Shown here: one piece after another, positions 53,491 through 64,000 of the stretch | How the letters are laid out: the number at the start of each line of letters is the position of its first letter | How positions within the stretch are numbered: position 1 is the first letter of the stretch | NCBI RefSeq assembly: GCF_001922985.1 | Contig: NZ_MRUH01000022.1 | Coordinates: 330,957 to 394,956 of the forward strand | Origin: Teredinibacter waterburyi | Lineage (GTDB): Bacteria; Pseudomonadota; Gammaproteobacteria; Pseudomonadales; Cellvibrionaceae | Length of the DNA stretch: 64,000 bases | Direction: 5' to 3' | The notes under the pieces: generated by a model | Told to the model about the DNA's origin: nothing | Seen by the model: the letters and a program-made list of their open reading frames with translations, nothing else | Database searches by the model: none | Translations under genes and position numbers: made by a program

Positions 53491-56124
53491 ATGCGAATCG
53501 ACCGTTTAACAAATCAGCTTCAGATGGCGTTGTCCGACGCACAATCTCTTGCCGTTGGTCGCGATCATAATCAAATAGAACCGCTACACCTATTGCAGGC
53601 CATGTTGGACCAGCAAGGCGGTTCAGTGCGCCCGCTATTGTTGGCGGCCGGTTTTGATACTCAGGGTTTGCGCAATGAACTAACCAAACAGCTCGAAAAT
53701 TTGGCGCGTATTCAGAATCCTACGGGCGACGTACAGTTGTCGCCCGAATTGGGGCGTTTGCTGAATTTGGCGGACAAGCAGGCACAGAAGTCTGGCGATA
53801 AATTTATTTCCAGCGAAAGTTTTTTACTTGCCGCGATTAAAGACGGTGATAAATCCTTAGGTAAGCTGCTGCTGAGTTTTGGCCGTGCGGACAGCCTGCA
53901 AATGGCGGTTGATCGTATTCGTGGTGGCGACACCATTGATAATCCAGAAGCCGAGGGCAATCGCCAAGCCCTAGATAAATATACCATCGACCTAACCGCG
54001 CGCGCCGAGGCCGGCAAATTAGACCCAGTGATCGGTCGCGACGATGAAATTCGGCGAACCATACAGGTGTTGCAGCGTCGCACTAAAAATAATCCAGTAC
54101 TTATCGGCGAGCCCGGCGTTGGGAAAACGGCAATTGTTGAAGGTTTAGCGCAGCGCATAATTAATGGGGAAGTCCCAGAAGGCTTGAAGAATAAACGGCT
54201 TTTATCGCTCGATTTTGGCTCACTTTTGGCTGGAGCAAAATTTCGCGGAGAGTTTGAAGAACGTTTAAAAGCGGTACTGACAGAGCTAGGTAAACAGGAA
54301 GGTGGAATCATTCTGTTTATCGATGAATTGCACACCATGGTTGGTGCCGGTAAAGCCGAAGGCGCGATGGACGCCGGTAATATGCTAAAGCCTGCCCTAG
54401 CGCGAGGCGAGCTACATTGCGTTGGTGCAACAACCTTAGACGAATATCGAAAGTATATTGAAAAAGATGCCGCCTTAGAGCGACGCTTTCAGAAGGTGCA
54501 AGTTGACGAGCCGAGTGAAGCCGATACTATCGCTATTTTGCGTGGTTTGAAGGAGCGCTACGAAGTTCATCACGGTGTGGATATTTCCGACGCGGCAATC
54601 ATTGCCGCCGTGAAACTTTCCCAGCGTTATATTACGGATCGTCAGCTACCGGATAAGGCGATTGACTTGATAGACGAGTCGGGTAGTCGTATTCGCATGG
54701 AGATCGATTCTAAACCCGAGCAAATGGATAAATTGGAGCGGCGCTTAATCCAATTAAAAATTGAACGTGAGGCGGTTAAAAAAGATGACGATGTAGCCGC
54801 TCGCTCACGCTTGAAAAAAATCGATGTAGATATTGAAAGTATCGAGCGGGACTATGCCGATTTAGATGAGATTTGGCGCGCGGAAAAAGCTGCGTTGCAG
54901 GGCTCGCAGGAAATTAAAAGTAATTTAGAGCAGGCTCGCTTAGAGCTGGATACCGCGCGTCGAGCGGGAGATTTGGCGCGCATGTCTGAATTGCAATACG
55001 GTATTATTCCCGAGCTGGAAAAGCAGTTGGATATGGCGGGCCAGGCCGAAATGCACGAGATGAAACTGTTGCGCAATAAGGTTACGGACGAGGAAATTGC
55101 CGAGGTGGTTTCTCGTTGGACCGGCATTCCAGTATCTAAGATGTTAGAGGGTGAACGCGACAAGTTACTGCGCATGGAGGAGTCGTTACATCGCCGTGTG
55201 ATTGGTCAGGGCGAAGCGGTGACGGCCGTTGCCAATGCCGTGCGGCGTTCACGTGCGGGGCTTTCAGATCCTAATCGCCCAAATGGCTCATTTTTATTTT
55301 TGGGCCCAACTGGTGTCGGTAAAACCGAGCTGTGTAAGTCCCTTGCGGAATTTCTGTTCGATAGTACTGACGCCATGGTGCGTATCGATATGTCTGAGTT
55401 TATGGAGAAGCATTCGGTTGCACGCTTAATCGGAGCGCCGCCCGGATACGTGGGTTATGAAGAGGGCGGCTACTTAACCGAGGCGGTGCGCCGCAAGCCA
55501 TACTCTGTGCTCTTGCTGGATGAAGTTGAAAAAGCTCATCCGGATGTCTTCAATATTTTGTTACAAGTGTTAGATGATGGACGTCTAACCGATGGGCAGG
55601 GGCGCACAGTCGATTTCCGCAATACGGTAATTGTTATGACGTCCAACTTGGGGTCTGATGCGATTCAGGAAATTGCCCAAAACCGCGCCTACGACAGTAT
55701 TAGTTTTGACGAAAAAACTGAAGGCGCAGAAATAAATGAAAACCGCTACCAAGCTATGAAGGATGCCGTAATGCAGGTGGTCGGGGGACATTTCCGCCCA
55801 GAGTTTATTAACCGTATCGATGAAGTGGTGGTATTCCATCCTTTAGGCCGCTCGCAAATACGGGGCATCGCTGAAATTCAATTGGAAATTCTTCGTAAGC
55901 GTTTGCAGGAACGAGATCTTGAGTTGGCTATTTCTGATGAGGTCATGAATCGACTTTGTGAGGCTGGGTTCGATCCCGTTTATGGGGCTCGCCCATTGAA
56001 GCGAGCAATCCAACAGATGATAGAAAACTCCTTGGCTCAGGAGGTGCTCGCAGGGAAGTTTCCAGCGGGTGCAAAAATTGAGGCTCGCTTAGACGGTGAT
56101 CGCGTTGTCTACGTTTTAGCTTAG
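53491..56124 (+). CDS. clpB: ClpB disaggregase
   Basis: 877 residues. N-terminal Clp domain repeats (1-150), first AAA+ module with Walker A GEPGVGKT at 206-213, a coiled-coil middle domain (about 400-530, rich in Lys/Glu/Arg), second AAA+ module with GPTGVGKT at 605-612, and the C-terminal [11 protein letters not shown] segment. It dissolves protein aggregates with DnaK. A heat-shock promoter lies upstream and a terminator directly after. This gene ends the Pseudomonas-like block starting at murJ. Confidence 0.97.
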   Translation: MRIDRLTNQLQMALSDAQSLAVGRDHNQIEPLHLLQAMLDQQGGSVRPLLLAAGFDTQGLRNELTKQLENLARIQNPTGDVQLSPELGRLLNLADKQAQKSGDKFISSESFLLAAIKDGDKSLGKLLLSFGRADSLQMAVDRIRGGDTIDNPEAEGNRQALDKYTIDLTARAEAGKLDPVIGRDDEIRRTIQVLQRRTKNNPVLIGEPGVGKTAIVEGLAQRIINGEVPEGLKNKRLLSLDFGSLLAGAKFRGEFEERLKAVLTELGKQEGGIILFIDELHTMVGAGKAEGAMDAGNMLKPALARGELHCVGATTLDEYRKYIEKDAALERRFQKVQVDEPSEADTIAILRGLKERYEVHHGVDISDAAIIAAVKLSQRYITDRQLPDKAIDLIDESGSRIRMEIDSKPEQMDKLERRLIQLKIEREAVKKDDDVAARSRLKKIDVDIESIERDYADLDEIWRAEKAALQGSQEIKSNLEQARLELDTARRAGDLARMSELQYGIIPELEKQLDMAGQAEMHEMKLLRNKVTDEEIAEVVSRWTGIPVSKMLEGERDKLLRMEESLHRRVIGQGEAVTAVANAVRRSRAGLSDPNRPNGSFLFLGPTGVGKTELCKSLAEFLFDSTDAMVRIDMSEFMEKHSVARLIGAPPGYVGYEEGGYLTEAVRRKPYSVLLLDEVEKAHPDVFNILLQVLDDGRLTDGQGRTVDFRNTVIVMTSNLGSDAIQEIAQNRAYDSISFDEKTEGAEINENRYQAMKDAVMQVVGGHFRPEFINRIDEVVVFHPLGRSQIRGIAEIQLEILRKRLQERDLELAISDEVMNRLCEAGFDPVYGARPLKRAIQQMIENSLAQEVLAGKFPAGAKIEARLDGDRVVYVLA

Positions 56125-56165
56125 GTGTTGCTTGAGTTGACAGTACTGGGATGTGCTGTGCAAAT

Positions 56166-56195
56166 AAAAAAACGCCCTAGTTGGGCGTTTTTTTA
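56166..56195. terminator. Rho-independent terminator after clpB
   Basis: AACGCCC (56171-56177) and GGGCGTT (56183-56189) with loop TAGTT, with A-run before and T-run after, so it can serve both clpB and the minus-strand DUF4124 gene. Confidence 0.92.
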
Positions 56196-56250
56196 TTTTG
56201 CGTAGCTGCTACTTCGGTAGTTGCTACTTGGATTGGCGAGAGGCGTCGCT

Positions 56251-56700
56251 CTATTTGCAAATATCGTCGATAACACGTTGCGTGGTAGCAATCTCACTAT
56301 CAATTTCTTCTTGAGTTAAATATCGAGCATCGCCATCGGCATTTTCCATGCGGACTCGTGTCGATTGTTGCAGGGTTGCAAGTCTTTGGCGCTCTTCGTC
56401 ACAGCGACGATTCTGTTGTTCGGTTAGGCGGCGCTGACGCTCAGGGTCGGCGGCGGGCTCGCTTGTATTTGAGTTTGGCTGTTCTATTGAGGGTCTGGAT
56501 GTACCGTAGGTTTTTACCAGTACCGCATCAACGCCTTTTGGTGGTGTCGAGCCGTAGTGAGTGACGCCTTTGTCATCTTGCCAGCGGTAATAGTTCTCAG
56601 CAAACAGCGAGCCGCTAGAGGCTAAAAGTGCCAGCACAAGGCACGCTAGGCCAATTCGGTGAGTCAAAGATTTGTCTGAAGGCTTGTTTGCACTGCTCAT
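56251..56700 (-). CDS. Exported DUF4124 protein
   Basis: 149 residues. Signal peptide (about 15-34, ending SGSLFAE), DUF4124 signature NYYRWQDDKGVTHYGSTPP, then a charged Gln/Arg-rich helix (residues 80-125) and a single terminal Cys near the end. It is the second protein of this family in the window (first at 23072). Function unknown; both have the same small N-terminal domain and unrelated tails. Confidence 0.82.
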   Translation of the reverse strand: MSSANKPSDKSLTHRIGLACLVLALLASSGSLFAENYYRWQDDKGVTHYGSTPPKGVDAVLVKTYGTSRPSIEQPNSNTSEPAADPERQRRLTEQQNRRCDEERQRLATLQQSTRVRMENADGDARYLTQEEIDSEIATTQRVIDDICK

Positions 56701-56872
56701 TGTTAAATCCCAAATGTCAAAATCATACTCTAGGCGTCACCTAACGGCTGACGGCCAGTCGGTATTAAAGCTCTATTAATAACAGCCGCTTAGTCGAAGT
56801 CTAGTTCAGTCTTAAGCATTGCTTCAAGCATAAGCGTAAATTACCAAAGACTTTATGTGATCTATGCCAAGT

Positions 56873-57856
56873 CTAAGCGAGTTCTGCTTGTATCAGTTGC
56901 TCCATCATTCGGTTGCTTTCGGTGGATATAACCTGACGCGCAGGGTCGGCGGCAAACCAGTCGAGGGTGGTTTTAATACCTTCGGCGAAGGGGATACTGC
57001 ACTGGAAATCAGGTATCAGTACTTTGATTTTGCTGTTGTCAAACATCACGCTGGCAGATTTGTCGCCCAATAGAGAGCCGATATAGCTGTTGTCGTAGCG
57101 GCAGATTTTATCGGAGGTGACGTGAACAAGCTTGGCTTCTACCTCTAGTGCGGTAGCGATGTGCTGATAGATCTGGTTCCAAGTAAGCACTTCATCAGAG
57201 GTGATATGGTAGGCCTCGCCGATGCTGTCGGGGTGGCCGAGTAACCCCACTATACCTTTGGCGAAGTCTTCGGCATGGGTTAGCACCCAAAGTGAAGAGC
57301 CGTCTCCGTGAACGACAACCGGCAAGCCGCGTTTCATCCGATCGATAGCTGTGTACTCTGTCCAGCCGCCGATAGCGATGGGGATAACCGTTGAATAGGT
57401 GTGGGAGGGGCGAACAATAGTAAATGGAAATCCACTTTCACGGCCTGCGCGAGCAAGGCGTTGTTCGCAGGCGATTTTATTGCGCGAATAGTCCCACATC
57501 GGGTTCGATAGAGGGGTTGATTCTGTAATGATCGGGTGGCTGGGTGGTGTTTGATAGGCTGACGCGGAGCTGATAAAGACGTATTGATCGGTGCTGGTGC
57601 CGAATAAGCGTAAATCGCGCTCAATCTCCGCTGGTGTAAATGCGATCCAGTTCACCACCGCATCCCAAGTGTGACCTGCCAGTACGCTGGCTGCTGCGGC
57701 TTCATCGTTTATATCGCATTCCAGTGTGCTAACGCCTTTTAAGCGTGTGCCACTGAGGCCACGGTTTAGGTGCCACAGCTCGATACCGCGCTCCAAGGCT
57801 AAACAACTTACGGCCGTGCTGATATTACCGGTACCACCAATAAATAAAACTTTCAT
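56873..57856 (-). CDS. NAD(P)-dependent epimerase/dehydratase-like SDR protein
   Basis: 327 residues. A Rossmann start, MKVLFIGGTGNIS, gives GGTGxIS instead of GxxGxxG, as in atypical extended SDRs. The YSRNK segment supplies Tyr and Lys of the active site, with SSASAYQT before it. Substrate unknown; sugar-nucleotide or small aldehyde substrates are typical. It is alone, facing away from ilvI across a 573-base gap. Confidence 0.82.
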   Translation of the reverse strand: MKVLFIGGTGNISTAVSCLALERGIELWHLNRGLSGTRLKGVSTLECDINDEAAAASVLAGHTWDAVVNWIAFTPAEIERDLRLFGTSTDQYVFISSASAYQTPPSHPIITESTPLSNPMWDYSRNKIACEQRLARAGRESGFPFTIVRPSHTYSTVIPIAIGGWTEYTAIDRMKRGLPVVVHGDGSSLWVLTHAEDFAKGIVGLLGHPDSIGEAYHITSDEVLTWNQIYQHIATALEVEAKLVHVTSDKICRYDNSYIGSLLGDKSASVMFDNSKIKVLIPDFQCSIPFAEGIKTTLDWFAADPARQVISTESNRMMEQLIQAELA

Positions 57857-58025
57857 CGATCTACTCTTTTCGTCACGTCACAAAGCGGGTTGCTAGCGAG
57901 CGGTAGGCTAGGGCGTTGGTCGTTATTTAAATCCGATTAAGTTGAGCGAGTGTAGCAAAAATTATCCTCGCTGCCGCAGGGCTTTGGCAAAAACGCTGCA
58001 AACTGTACAAATTCAGCGCAATTGC

Positions 58026-58053
58026 TTGACATTGCTAGTTATATTGGGACAAT
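58026..58053 (+). promoter_or_regulatory. Possible sigma-70 promoter upstream of ilvIH
   Basis: A perfect TTGACA at 58026-58031, 16 bases, then GACAAT at 58048-58053. If used, the leader of ilvI would be about 370 bases. Confidence 0.35.
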
Positions 58054-58346
58054 TGGCGGTTCGCTAGATGGCTGTAGAACGCTGAGCAAACTCGGCCCCA
58101 TCTCTACCCAGGCGTGCTAACCGCAGACCTGACCATCCTTTAGTGCGGGGAAGTTACAACACGACTTCCTGACCGGTGTTTTGTTTCGCCAAATTTTGGG
58201 TTTGTGATCCGAAGTGAGGGCAGCAAAACAACAGACCACAAGACTGTTCCCCGGACAATTAACGCATTAGTCATCGCAGCAGGGCCTCTGAACCTGCGCC
58301 TATTGTTGTAATTGATTAGATCTAAAATATGATTTCATTGCTTGAA

Positions 58347-58369
58347 CTCGAAAACTAAATATTTTCGAG
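58347..58369 (+). promoter_or_regulatory. Stem-loop in the ilvI leader overlapping a nine-codon frame
   Basis: CTCGAAAA (58347-58354) pairs with TTTTCGAG (58362-58369). The end of the short frame ATG 58329 to TAA 58358 (MISLLELEN) runs into this stem, with its stop in the loop. Such a layout could give leader-peptide control, but there is no T-run for attenuation. Confidence 0.3.
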
Positions 58370-58429
58370 ATTGCTGTGTAGTGCAGCAGTGACTTGAGCA
58401 AAACCTGAGTAAACCTAGAGGATATAAAC

Positions 58430-60166
58430 GTGGAAAAGCTCTCCGGTGGAGACATTCTGATTCGCAGCCTCGCGGATGAGGGGGTTGAATGTTTGTTCGG
58501 CTACCCTGGTGGCGCGGCACTACATATATATGACGCTATATTTCGTCAGCAACGCGTAAAGCACATCCTTGTTCGTCACGAGCAGGCGGCCACGCATGCT
58601 GCGGACGGCTACGCTCGTTCGACAGGTCGAACGGGGGTGGTCTTGGTAACGTCCGGCCCTGGCGCAACCAATGCGATTACGGGGATTGCGACGGCCTATA
58701 TGGACTCGATCCCTATGGTGGTGATCTCCGGTCAGGTCGCGTCTGAGCGCATTGGTGAAGATGCGTTCCAAGAGACCGACATGGTCGGTATCTCTCGCCC
58801 TATCGTAAAGCACAGCTTTTTAGTCAAAGACCAGCGCGATATTGCTGAGACGGTGAAAAAAGCCTTCTATATCGCTTCAACAGGCCGGCCCGGCCCTGTG
58901 GTTATTGATATTCCTAAGGATATTACTAACCCCGTCGACAAGTTCGATTATGCCTATCCAGACAAGGTCAAACTTCGTTCTTACACGCCGGCATTGCGCG
59001 GTCATACGGGGCAAATAAAGAAAGCCGTACAGTTACTCTTAACTGCGCGCCGTCCTGTTATCTATGCCGGAGGTGGTGTAGTGCAAGGCAACGCTTCGCC
59101 GCAGCTCACCGAATTGGCGAAGATGTTGAACTTCCCTGTTACCAATACTTTGATGGGGTTGGGCGCGTACCCAGGTACTGATCGCCAGTTTTTGGGCATG
59201 TTAGGTATGCACGGCATGGTAGAGGCGAATACAGCAATGCACCACGCTGATGTGATACTCGCTGTGGGCGCTCGCTTTGATGACCGTGTAACCAATACGC
59301 CGAACAAGTTTTGCCCTTCGGCAAAAATTATTCATATCGATATCGACCCCGCATCTATTTCGAAAACCGTGCCCGCCGATGTCCCGATTGTTGGCCCGGT
59401 CGATACTGTATTAGATGAAATGCTGGAGCTCGTTAAGGCGGCCAAAGAACGCCCAGACAGGAAGGCGATAGATAGCTGGTGGAAAGAAATTGAAGAGTGG
59501 CGCAGTCGCCACGGGATTATCCTAAATCCAAATTACGACGTTGATTCAGACATGATGAAGCCTCAAGAAGTGGTTCGTGCACTGTTTGAAGCTACTGGTG
59601 GTGATGCCTACGTGTGTTCGGACGTTGGTCAGCATCAAATGTTCAGCGCTCAGTATTACCAGTTTGATAAACCGCGCCGTTGGATCAATTCTGGCGGCCT
59701 TGGCACCATGGGGTTCGGCTTGCCTGCAGCAATGGGTGTACAGATAGCTCATCGTGATGCTGTAGTTGCTTGTGTTACCGGCGAAGGCAGTATTCAGATG
59801 TGTATCCAAGAGCTGTCGACCTGCACGCAGTATTCGTTACCGATCAAGATTATTTGCATCAACAATCAAGCCCTAGGCATGGTTAAGCAGTGGCAGGATA
59901 TGCAATATGACAGTCGCTACTCCGAGAGCTTGTACGAAGATTCGTTACCCGATTTTGTGAAGCTGATGGAAGCCTACGGTCATGTTGGTATGCGTGTAAC
60001 CAAGCGCTCTGAATTAAAAGCCAAGCTGGCGGAATGTTTTGCCATGAAGGACAAGTGTGTCTTTATGGATATTTACGTCGACCCCAAAGAACACGTATAT
60101 CCAATGCAGGTTGCCCCCAATGGCTCCATGCGGGATATGTGGCTGAGTAAAACGGAGCGCACCTAA
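58430..60166 (+). CDS. ilvI: Acetolactate synthase large subunit
   Basis: 578 residues from GTG 58430, with TAGAGGA upstream. Catalytic Glu 51 ([15 protein letters not shown]), the FAD-binding middle domain, and the thiamine diphosphate motif GEGSIQM...NN; the GEGS form replaces GDGS, which I recall from related proteobacterial enzymes. It makes acetolactate and acetohydroxybutyrate for Val, Leu and Ile. It overlaps ilvH by one base (TAATG). Confidence 0.96.
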   Translation: MEKLSGGDILIRSLADEGVECLFGYPGGAALHIYDAIFRQQRVKHILVRHEQAATHAADGYARSTGRTGVVLVTSGPGATNAITGIATAYMDSIPMVVISGQVASERIGEDAFQETDMVGISRPIVKHSFLVKDQRDIAETVKKAFYIASTGRPGPVVIDIPKDITNPVDKFDYAYPDKVKLRSYTPALRGHTGQIKKAVQLLLTARRPVIYAGGGVVQGNASPQLTELAKMLNFPVTNTLMGLGAYPGTDRQFLGMLGMHGMVEANTAMHHADVILAVGARFDDRVTNTPNKFCPSAKIIHIDIDPASISKTVPADVPIVGPVDTVLDEMLELVKAAKERPDRKAIDSWWKEIEEWRSRHGIILNPNYDVDSDMMKPQEVVRALFEATGGDAYVCSDVGQHQMFSAQYYQFDKPRRWINSGGLGTMGFGLPAAMGVQIAHRDAVVACVTGEGSIQMCIQELSTCTQYSLPIKIICINNQALGMVKQWQDMQYDSRYSESLYEDSLPDFVKLMEAYGHVGMRVTKRSELKAKLAECFAMKDKCVFMDIYVDPKEHVYPMQVAPNGSMRDMWLSKTERT

Positions 60167-60657
60167 TGAAACGTATCATTTCTTTGTTAATGGAAAATGA
60201 GCCGGGAGCACTTTCGCGCGTTATCGGTTTGTTTTCTCAGCGTGGCTACAATATTGAAACCCTTACCGTCGCACCTACGGAAGACTCAACCTTGTCGCGC
60301 CTCACGCTGACCACTATGGGGGATGACCATAAAATCGAGCAGATCACCAAGCACTTAAACCGCTTGGTTGATGTGGTCAAGTTGGTCGACCTAACGGAAG
60401 GTTCGCATATCGAACGTGAACTTATGATGATCAAGGTGCGTGCCACGGGTTCGCAGCGCGCAGAAGTAAAGCGCTGTGTAGACATCTTCCGCGGTTCGAT
60501 TATTGATGTAACGGCGTCGGTGTACACCATTCAGATAACCGGCCCAACCGACAAGCTAAATGCGTTTTTCCAAGCGGTCGGCGAAGCGTCTATATTGGAG
60601 GTTGTGCGGTCTGGTGTTACCGGAATTGCACGAGGCGAAAAAGTCCTTAGTCTCTAA
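60166..60657 (+). CDS. ilvH: Acetolactate synthase small (regulatory) subunit
   Basis: 163 residues with an N-terminal ACT domain (ISLLMENEPGALSRVIGLFSQRGYNIETL) and the second regulatory domain. It binds valine for feedback inhibition and activates IlvI. Length normal for the family. Its start overlaps the ilvI stop by one base. Confidence 0.96.
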   Translation: MKRIISLLMENEPGALSRVIGLFSQRGYNIETLTVAPTEDSTLSRLTLTTMGDDHKIEQITKHLNRLVDVVKLVDLTEGSHIERELMMIKVRATGSQRAEVKRCVDIFRGSIIDVTASVYTIQITGPTDKLNAFFQAVGEASILEVVRSGVTGIARGEKVLSL

Positions 60658-60801
60658 TATGTACTCAGGCGCGTAACGCTATTGTTATTTTGCGCCGCAA
60701 TAATGATCTGCGTTATACCGTTTGAGTCTGTTCAGTGGTTTTTTAAACTGAGCAGACTCAAATTTCTTTAGCTTCATACCTCGGCAATGTCTCCCTTCTT
60801 T

Positions 60802-61677
60802 TTATATTTGTGACCAAAAGGCTTCGACTACCGGGCTCTTAAGACGCTTCTCTAAAACGCAAACACCCACGTCGTAAGGTTTTAACTTGGCTTGATAGCG
60901 AAATGGCCGAACGCGATCTTTCAGCGGGCTGTTGTCCATCGCTATGCGCGGTACCAGCCCGACACCAAACCCCAAGCTAACCATGCTGACCAGTGCTTCG
61001 TGGCCAGCAACTTGCGCATGAATATTGGGGGTGATTTGGTTTTTGCGAAACCAATCGTCTAGCTGCTCGCGAGCGACGCCACGCTCAGAGATGATTAAGG
61101 GAATCTTATGCCAGAAATCTGCAGGGTATTGTTCGGCGATCTGTTCAAATCTGTGCCCCTCTGAAGGCGTAATAAATATGAGCGGGGACTGCGCAAAGCT
61201 TTTGAAGCTCAGTTCACTTGGTAGCCGCTCTGGGCGAGCGGCGATGGCGATGTCTTCGCGTCCAGACTGCACTCGTTCCAAGGCTTCGGCGGGGTCACCG
61301 GTATGGAGCTTTATTTGAATGTCTGGATGCAGGCGCCGAAAGTCCGTGAGCATGTCATACAGGAAGCTATAACTGGCGGTTACCGAGCAATAGATGCTGA
61401 TCGAACCCGAAAGTGAATCCTTGGCGATTAAAAGTTGGTCTTGCAGCGTTTCCCACTGCTGAATCATCGCCCGAGCATGCTGCAGGAATAGCACGCCTTG
61501 CGCGGTTAGGGATACAGATCGGTTATCGCGGTCAAGCAAGCGAGCGCCAACCTCGGCTTCAATTGCTTGCAAGACACGACTGAGTTTGGACGGGCTGACA
61601 TGGCTGCGTTCTGCCGCACGATGAAAGTGTTTAAGGTCGGCCAGAGTCTTAAATAGCCTAAGCTTTTCGATGTCCAA
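60802..61677 (-). CDS. ilvY: LysR-family regulator IlvY
   Basis: 291 residues from TTG 61677; no in-frame ATG is near. The helix-turn-helix segment HFHRAAERSHVSPSKLSRVLQAIE and the conserved DNRSVSLTAQG match IlvY, and the gene is divergent from ilvC exactly as in E. coli. It senses acetohydroxyacids with its C-terminal periplasmic-binding-type domain and activates ilvC. Here it sits between ilvH and ilvC, splitting the ilvIHC set. Confidence 0.92.
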   Translation of the reverse strand: MDIEKLRLFKTLADLKHFHRAAERSHVSPSKLSRVLQAIEAEVGARLLDRDNRSVSLTAQGVLFLQHARAMIQQWETLQDQLLIAKDSLSGSISIYCSVTASYSFLYDMLTDFRRLHPDIQIKLHTGDPAEALERVQSGREDIAIAARPERLPSELSFKSFAQSPLIFITPSEGHRFEQIAEQYPADFWHKIPLIISERGVAREQLDDWFRKNQITPNIHAQVAGHEALVSMVSLGFGVGLVPRIAMDNSPLKDRVRPFRYQAKLKPYDVGVCVLEKRLKSPVVEAFWSQI

Positions 61678-61694
61678 ATGTGTATCCCAGTAAG

Positions 61695-61711
61695 TGCAAC
61701 AATAGGTTGCA
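61695..61711. promoter_or_regulatory. IlvY operator candidate in the ilvY-ilvC region
   Basis: TGCAAC-AATAG-GTTGCA is a perfect inverted repeat of LysR type, 113 bases before the ilvC start and 18 bases from the ilvY start. Confidence 0.6.
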
Positions 61712-61732
61712 AATATATCATTTTACGGGATA

Positions 61733-61750
61733 AGTGTAATCACCTACACT
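61733..61750. promoter_or_regulatory. Second inverted repeat in the ilvY-ilvC region
   Basis: AGTGTA-ATCACC-TACACT, a second perfect six-base inverted repeat, 22 bases beyond the first and closer to ilvC. It may be a second IlvY contact or cover the ilvC promoter. Confidence 0.4.
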
Positions 61751-61817
61751 GCGCATCGTTCTCAGCCCCCTGCGGGCATTGATTTTGCTCATTTCCATCA
61801 CTTCCTATCTAGGGTAG

Positions 61818-62840
<1,023 letters not shown>

Positions 62841-62860
62841 CAGTCGGCAAGATGATTATA

Positions 62861-62889
62861 AAAGGCGCGGTTTACCGCGCTTTTTTTTC
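62861..62889 (+). terminator. Rho-independent terminator after ilvC
   Basis: GCGCGG (62865-62870) and CCGCGC (62875-62880) with loop TTTA, then a run of eight T. Confidence 0.92.
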
Positions 62890-62992
62890 GACAGTAAAAA
62901 GGCCGTGTGTTTTCGGCGGCACCACTTGGAATGTAACGGGAATCGCTGTTTAATATTGCCCCCGCAACTGGACTCTCTACAAAGGTAATGTA

Positions 62993-63841
62993 ATGACTGA
63001 CCGAGATGATCAAAAATCAGATGACGAAGGTTTGGCACTGTCCGTACCCGATGTGCTGCCTGTAGACGAGCATGAGGAGGTCGTATCCGAGAACGGTGAG
63101 CGAGTGAGGCGAAAAGGCGTATATCTTCTCCCGAACCTAGTCACCACTGGGGCGTTATTCGGCGGCTTTTTTGCAATAGTGTCTGCAATGAACGATAACT
63201 TCGCAAATGCGGCTATGGCGATATTTGCGGCACAAATCTTAGACGGTTTTGATGGCCGCGTGGCACGAATGACAAACACTACGAGTGCCTTTGGTACTGA
63301 GTACGACAGTCTATCCGATATGGTCTCATTTGGTTTGGCGCCAGCGATAGCTTTGTTTAGCTGGGGACTAGAGCCGCTAGGTAAGTTCGGCTGGGCGGCA
63401 GCGTTTGTGTACGTAACCTGCGCAGCGTTACGTCTGGCACGGTTCAATACCCAGACTGCTACCGAAGATAAACGCTACTTCACGGGTCTTGCCAGCCCCC
63501 CCGCAGCAACACTGATGGCTTCGGGTGTGTGGATGGGGAGCGAGCTAGATATGACACCCCAGTTATCGGTTGCTGCAGCGCTAGTAACCATTTTCGTAGG
63601 CTTGATGATGGTGTCGAACTTCCGTTACCAGAGTTTCAAAGGCTTGGACGATAATCACCGCGTACCGTTTGTATCTATGTTTATCGTTCTGATGGTGTTT
63701 ATTGTGATAACCATTGATCCTCCCAAAGTGTTGTTCCTACTCGCGTTCACCTATGCTGCGTCAGGGCCAGTTGGCTGGATGTGGTCGGCTTGGCGCAATC
63801 GTGCGGCTAAACGCGAGCCCGTCAGTGAGGATGAGAGTTAA
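62993..63841 (+). CDS. pssA: CDP-diacylglycerol-serine O-phosphatidyltransferase
   Basis: 282 residues. The CDP-alcohol transferase signature starts near residue 84, with its aspartates in DGFDGRVAR and YDSLSD. About seven membrane helices; the first 40 residues are acidic and soluble. It makes phosphatidylserine, the precursor of phosphatidylethanolamine, in the inner membrane. ilvC followed by pssA is also the order in Pseudomonas. Confidence 0.95.
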   Translation: MTDRDDQKSDDEGLALSVPDVLPVDEHEEVVSENGERVRRKGVYLLPNLVTTGALFGGFFAIVSAMNDNFANAAMAIFAAQILDGFDGRVARMTNTTSAFGTEYDSLSDMVSFGLAPAIALFSWGLEPLGKFGWAAAFVYVTCAALRLARFNTQTATEDKRYFTGLASPPAATLMASGVWMGSELDMTPQLSVAAALVTIFVGLMMVSNFRYQSFKGLDDNHRVPFVSMFIVLMVFIVITIDPPKVLFLLAFTYAASGPVGWMWSAWRNRAAKREPVSEDES

Positions 63842-63966
63842 TAGAGCATTGGTATCGCGGCGGGGGTTTGATGAAGCTTGTCTTTGTTTTGCGTGGTCGC
63901 TAAGCAGGCAAAATGCCGCATTATTGATCGTCAAAAGGGTTAATTTAAATAAGTTAAGAAAAGGAG

Positions 63967-63995
63967 TTGACGGTGCGGTGCTGGATCAGCATAAT
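63967..63995 (+). promoter_or_regulatory. Strong sigma-70 promoter at window end, rRNA-operon type
   Basis: TTGACG at 63967-63972, 17 bases, CATAAT at 63990-63995, then a GCGCG discriminator. The 40 bases upstream are AT-rich, like an UP element. Five of six bases match in each box and the spacing is ideal. The GC discriminator is typical of stringently controlled rRNA or tRNA promoters. Confidence 0.65.
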
Positions 63996-64000
63996 GCGCG

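Larger units (their letters stand above)
57857..58429. other. 573-base region between the SDR gene and ilvI
   Basis: No large gene. It holds a possible promoter (58026-58053), a GGAAGT...ACTTCC hairpin near 58150-58172, a nine-codon open frame (58329-58358), and a CTCGAAAA/TTTTCGAG stem-loop (58347-58369) just before ilvI. This fits a long transcribed leader for the ilvIH operon. Confidence 0.5.

Overview
The window looks like a chromosomal segment of a cellulose-degrading gammaproteobacterium of the Cellvibrionaceae type (Saccharophagus, Teredinibacter or Cellvibrio relatives). This is inferred from long polyserine linkers joining CBM2 modules in secreted proteins, together with core gene order that matches what I recall of Pseudomonas (murJ-ribF-ileS-lspA-fkpB-ispH-minor pilins; pilSR-bamD-rluD-pgeF-clpB; ilvIHC-pssA). 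No alignment was run. I saw no insertion sequence, prophage, CRISPR array, tRNA or rRNA gene inside the window.

Layout. 1-7743: the 3' part of a PAS-GGDEF-EAL c-di-GMP protein, a BepA-type periplasmic protease on the minus strand, then tusA-like, PerM-like and a secreted M16 protease. 7744-12989: a long leader with a perfect CRP/Vfr-type palindrome, then aceE-aceF and a clear terminator. 13000-22700: the accessory island of most interest. It holds a small His-containing membrane protein, two secreted CBM2/polyserine/YceI proteins (the second also carries two CxxCH haem motifs and planctomycete-cytochrome-type DUF1587/1592/1588/1585 regions), a Tat-exported DUF1552 protein and two exported DUF1566 (Lcl-like) proteins. 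22741-28035: cold-shock protein, DUF4124 protein, GT-C-like membrane protein, ICMT-like membrane protein, a string of small hairpins, and an OmpA-family protein.

28361-56124 is mostly conserved housekeeping sequence: envelope and translation genes (murJ, ribF, ileS, lspA, fkpB, ispH), the type IV pilus minor pilin operon with pilY1, a separate pseudopilin gene, pilSR, nadE, bamD, rluD, pgeF, an exported protein of unknown function, and clpB behind a textbook sigma-32 promoter. 56251-63841 carries a second DUF4124 protein, an SDR, the branched-chain amino acid genes ilvI-ilvH, ilvY divergent from ilvC, and pssA. The last 35 bases form a near-consensus sigma-70 promoter with a GC discriminator and AT-rich upstream DNA, most simply the start of an rRNA operon just outside the window.

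How the parts may work together. The 13.6-22.7 kb island reads as a cellulose-anchored extracellular electron-transfer system. Two CBM2 proteins would bring YceI (isoprenoid or quinone-binding type) and haem domains to cellulose, the DUF1552 protein is the usual genomic companion of DUF1592-type cytochromes, and the membrane protein could link the set to the respiratory chain. It resembles what I remember of Cbp2D/Cbp2E of Cellvibrio japonicus and related shipworm-symbiont proteins, which have been proposed to support oxidative cellulose breakdown. The DUF1552 and DUF1566 members and the membrane protein are the less described part.
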